Assembly: GCA_052389915.1 (NCBI GenBank)
Contig: JBQTHL010000031.1
Coordinates: 62,001 to 126,000, forward strand
Direction of reading: 5' to 3'
DNA from: Panacagrimonas sp052389915
Lineage (GTDB): Bacteria; Pseudomonadota; Gammaproteobacteria; Nevskiales; Nevskiaceae
Length of the DNA stretch: 64,000 bases
Shown here: positions 63,615 through 64,000 of the stretch, in pieces
How positions within the stretch are numbered: position 1 is the first letter of the stretch
Layout: every line of letters begins with the position of its first letter
Translations under genes and position numbers: made by a program
Notes under the pieces: model-generated
Database searches by the model: none
Told to the model about the DNA's origin: nothing
Seen by the model: only the letters and a program-made list of their open reading frames with translations

Positions 63615-64000
63615 TCATAGGCTCAGCCGCCGGATGTCGGCGAGCAGCTTGACCAGCGCCACGATGAAGCGAGCGGCGTAGGCGCCGTCGATCACGCGAT
63701 GGTCGTAGGACAGCGAGAGCGGAACCATCAGGCGCGGCTGGAAAGCCTTGCCGTCCCAGACCGGTTTCATCACGCCGCGCGAGACGCCGAGAATGCCGAC
63801 TTCCGGCGCATTCACGATCGGGCTGAAGTGGCTGCCGCCGATGCCGCCGAGACTGGAGATGGAGAAGCATCCTCCCTTCATCTCGTCGGGCTTGAGCTTG
63901 CCGTCGCGCGCCTTCTTGGCGAGTTCGCCGGTTTCCACCGCGAGCTGAGTGAGGCTCTTGCTCCACACGTCGCGCACCACGGGCACCATCAGGCCGTTGG
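63615..64000 (-). CDS. aceF: Pyruvate dehydrogenase E2 (dihydrolipoamide acetyltransferase), C-terminal part
   Basis: About 128 C-terminal residues; the gene continues beyond the window. GGCFSISSLGGIGGSHFSPI, NAPEVGILGVSRGVMKPVWD and SYDHRVIDGAYAARF show the catalytic domain with the active-site His and Asp. The sequence is closer to AceF than to 2-oxoglutarate E2 (SucB). Confidence 0.9.
   Translation of the reverse strand, partial: NGLMVPVVRDVWSKSLTQLAVETGELAKKARDGKLKPDEMKGGCFSISSLGGIGGSHFSPIVNAPEVGILGVSRGVMKPVWDGKAFQPRLMVPLSLSYDHRVIDGAYAARFIVALVKLLADIRRLSL

Overview
The window is GC-rich bacterial chromosome with almost no non-coding space. A full 13-gene complex I operon with a fused nuoCD, a ureDABCEFG urease operon and a urtABCDE urea transporter point to an aerobic proteobacterium. 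The fused NuoCD and long NuoG are most common in Gammaproteobacteria; the exact genus cannot be read from the sequence. No rRNA, tRNA, CRISPR array, prophage or transposase gene was seen.

Layout. 1-4130: end of a FadL-like outer-membrane protein, a DUF817 membrane protein, an acyl-CoA synthetase and a stranded LuxR-type HTH fragment. 4134-10670 (minus): CinA-like amidase, GST-like protein and the urease operon; ureC carries an in-frame palindromic repeat. 10801-21961 (minus): eight consecutive co-directional genes, mostly with export signals. Their centrepiece is a 1210-residue protein with two LamG-like domains, a PAN/Apple-like domain and a MACPF (perforin-like) domain. Around it are an ankyrin-repeat protein, two LamG proteins, two Ala/Pro-rich coiled-coil proteins, a short basic protein and a protein ending in an MliC-like lysozyme-inhibitor domain. 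This is the best candidate for an undescribed system.

22351-34006 (plus): an NCS1-type permease fused to a histidine kinase and receiver, a LuxR-type response regulator, a porin and urtABCDE. A MITE-like element sits exactly between kinase and regulator. An identical 16-base palindrome lies upstream of ureD and upstream of the kinase gene, which suggests one two-component regulon. 34010-35667: a hipBA toxin-antitoxin pair with its operators.

35834-41710 (minus): a complete Nit1C-type nitrilase cluster (MSMEG_0572 family protein, nitrilase, radical SAM, GNAT, AIR-synthase-like, MSMEG_0570, MSMEG_0569), linked in other bacteria to cyanide or nitrile nitrogen assimilation. It has a sigma-54-like promoter and a divergent MocR regulator. 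43480-43950 is a cluster of dispersed palindromic repeats. 44291-59068 (minus): nuoN to nuoA. 59276-62499: an AstE/AspA-type hydrolase, an HExxH protein, RimK and RimB. The window ends with an Mpo1-like protein, a Uma2-like nuclease and the C-terminus of pyruvate dehydrogenase E2.

Functionally the window is rich in nitrogen acquisition: urea sensing, outer-membrane entry, uptake and hydrolysis, plus a nitrilase/cyanide cluster. The MACPF operon sits between the urease operon and the urea sensor, and may share their regulator.
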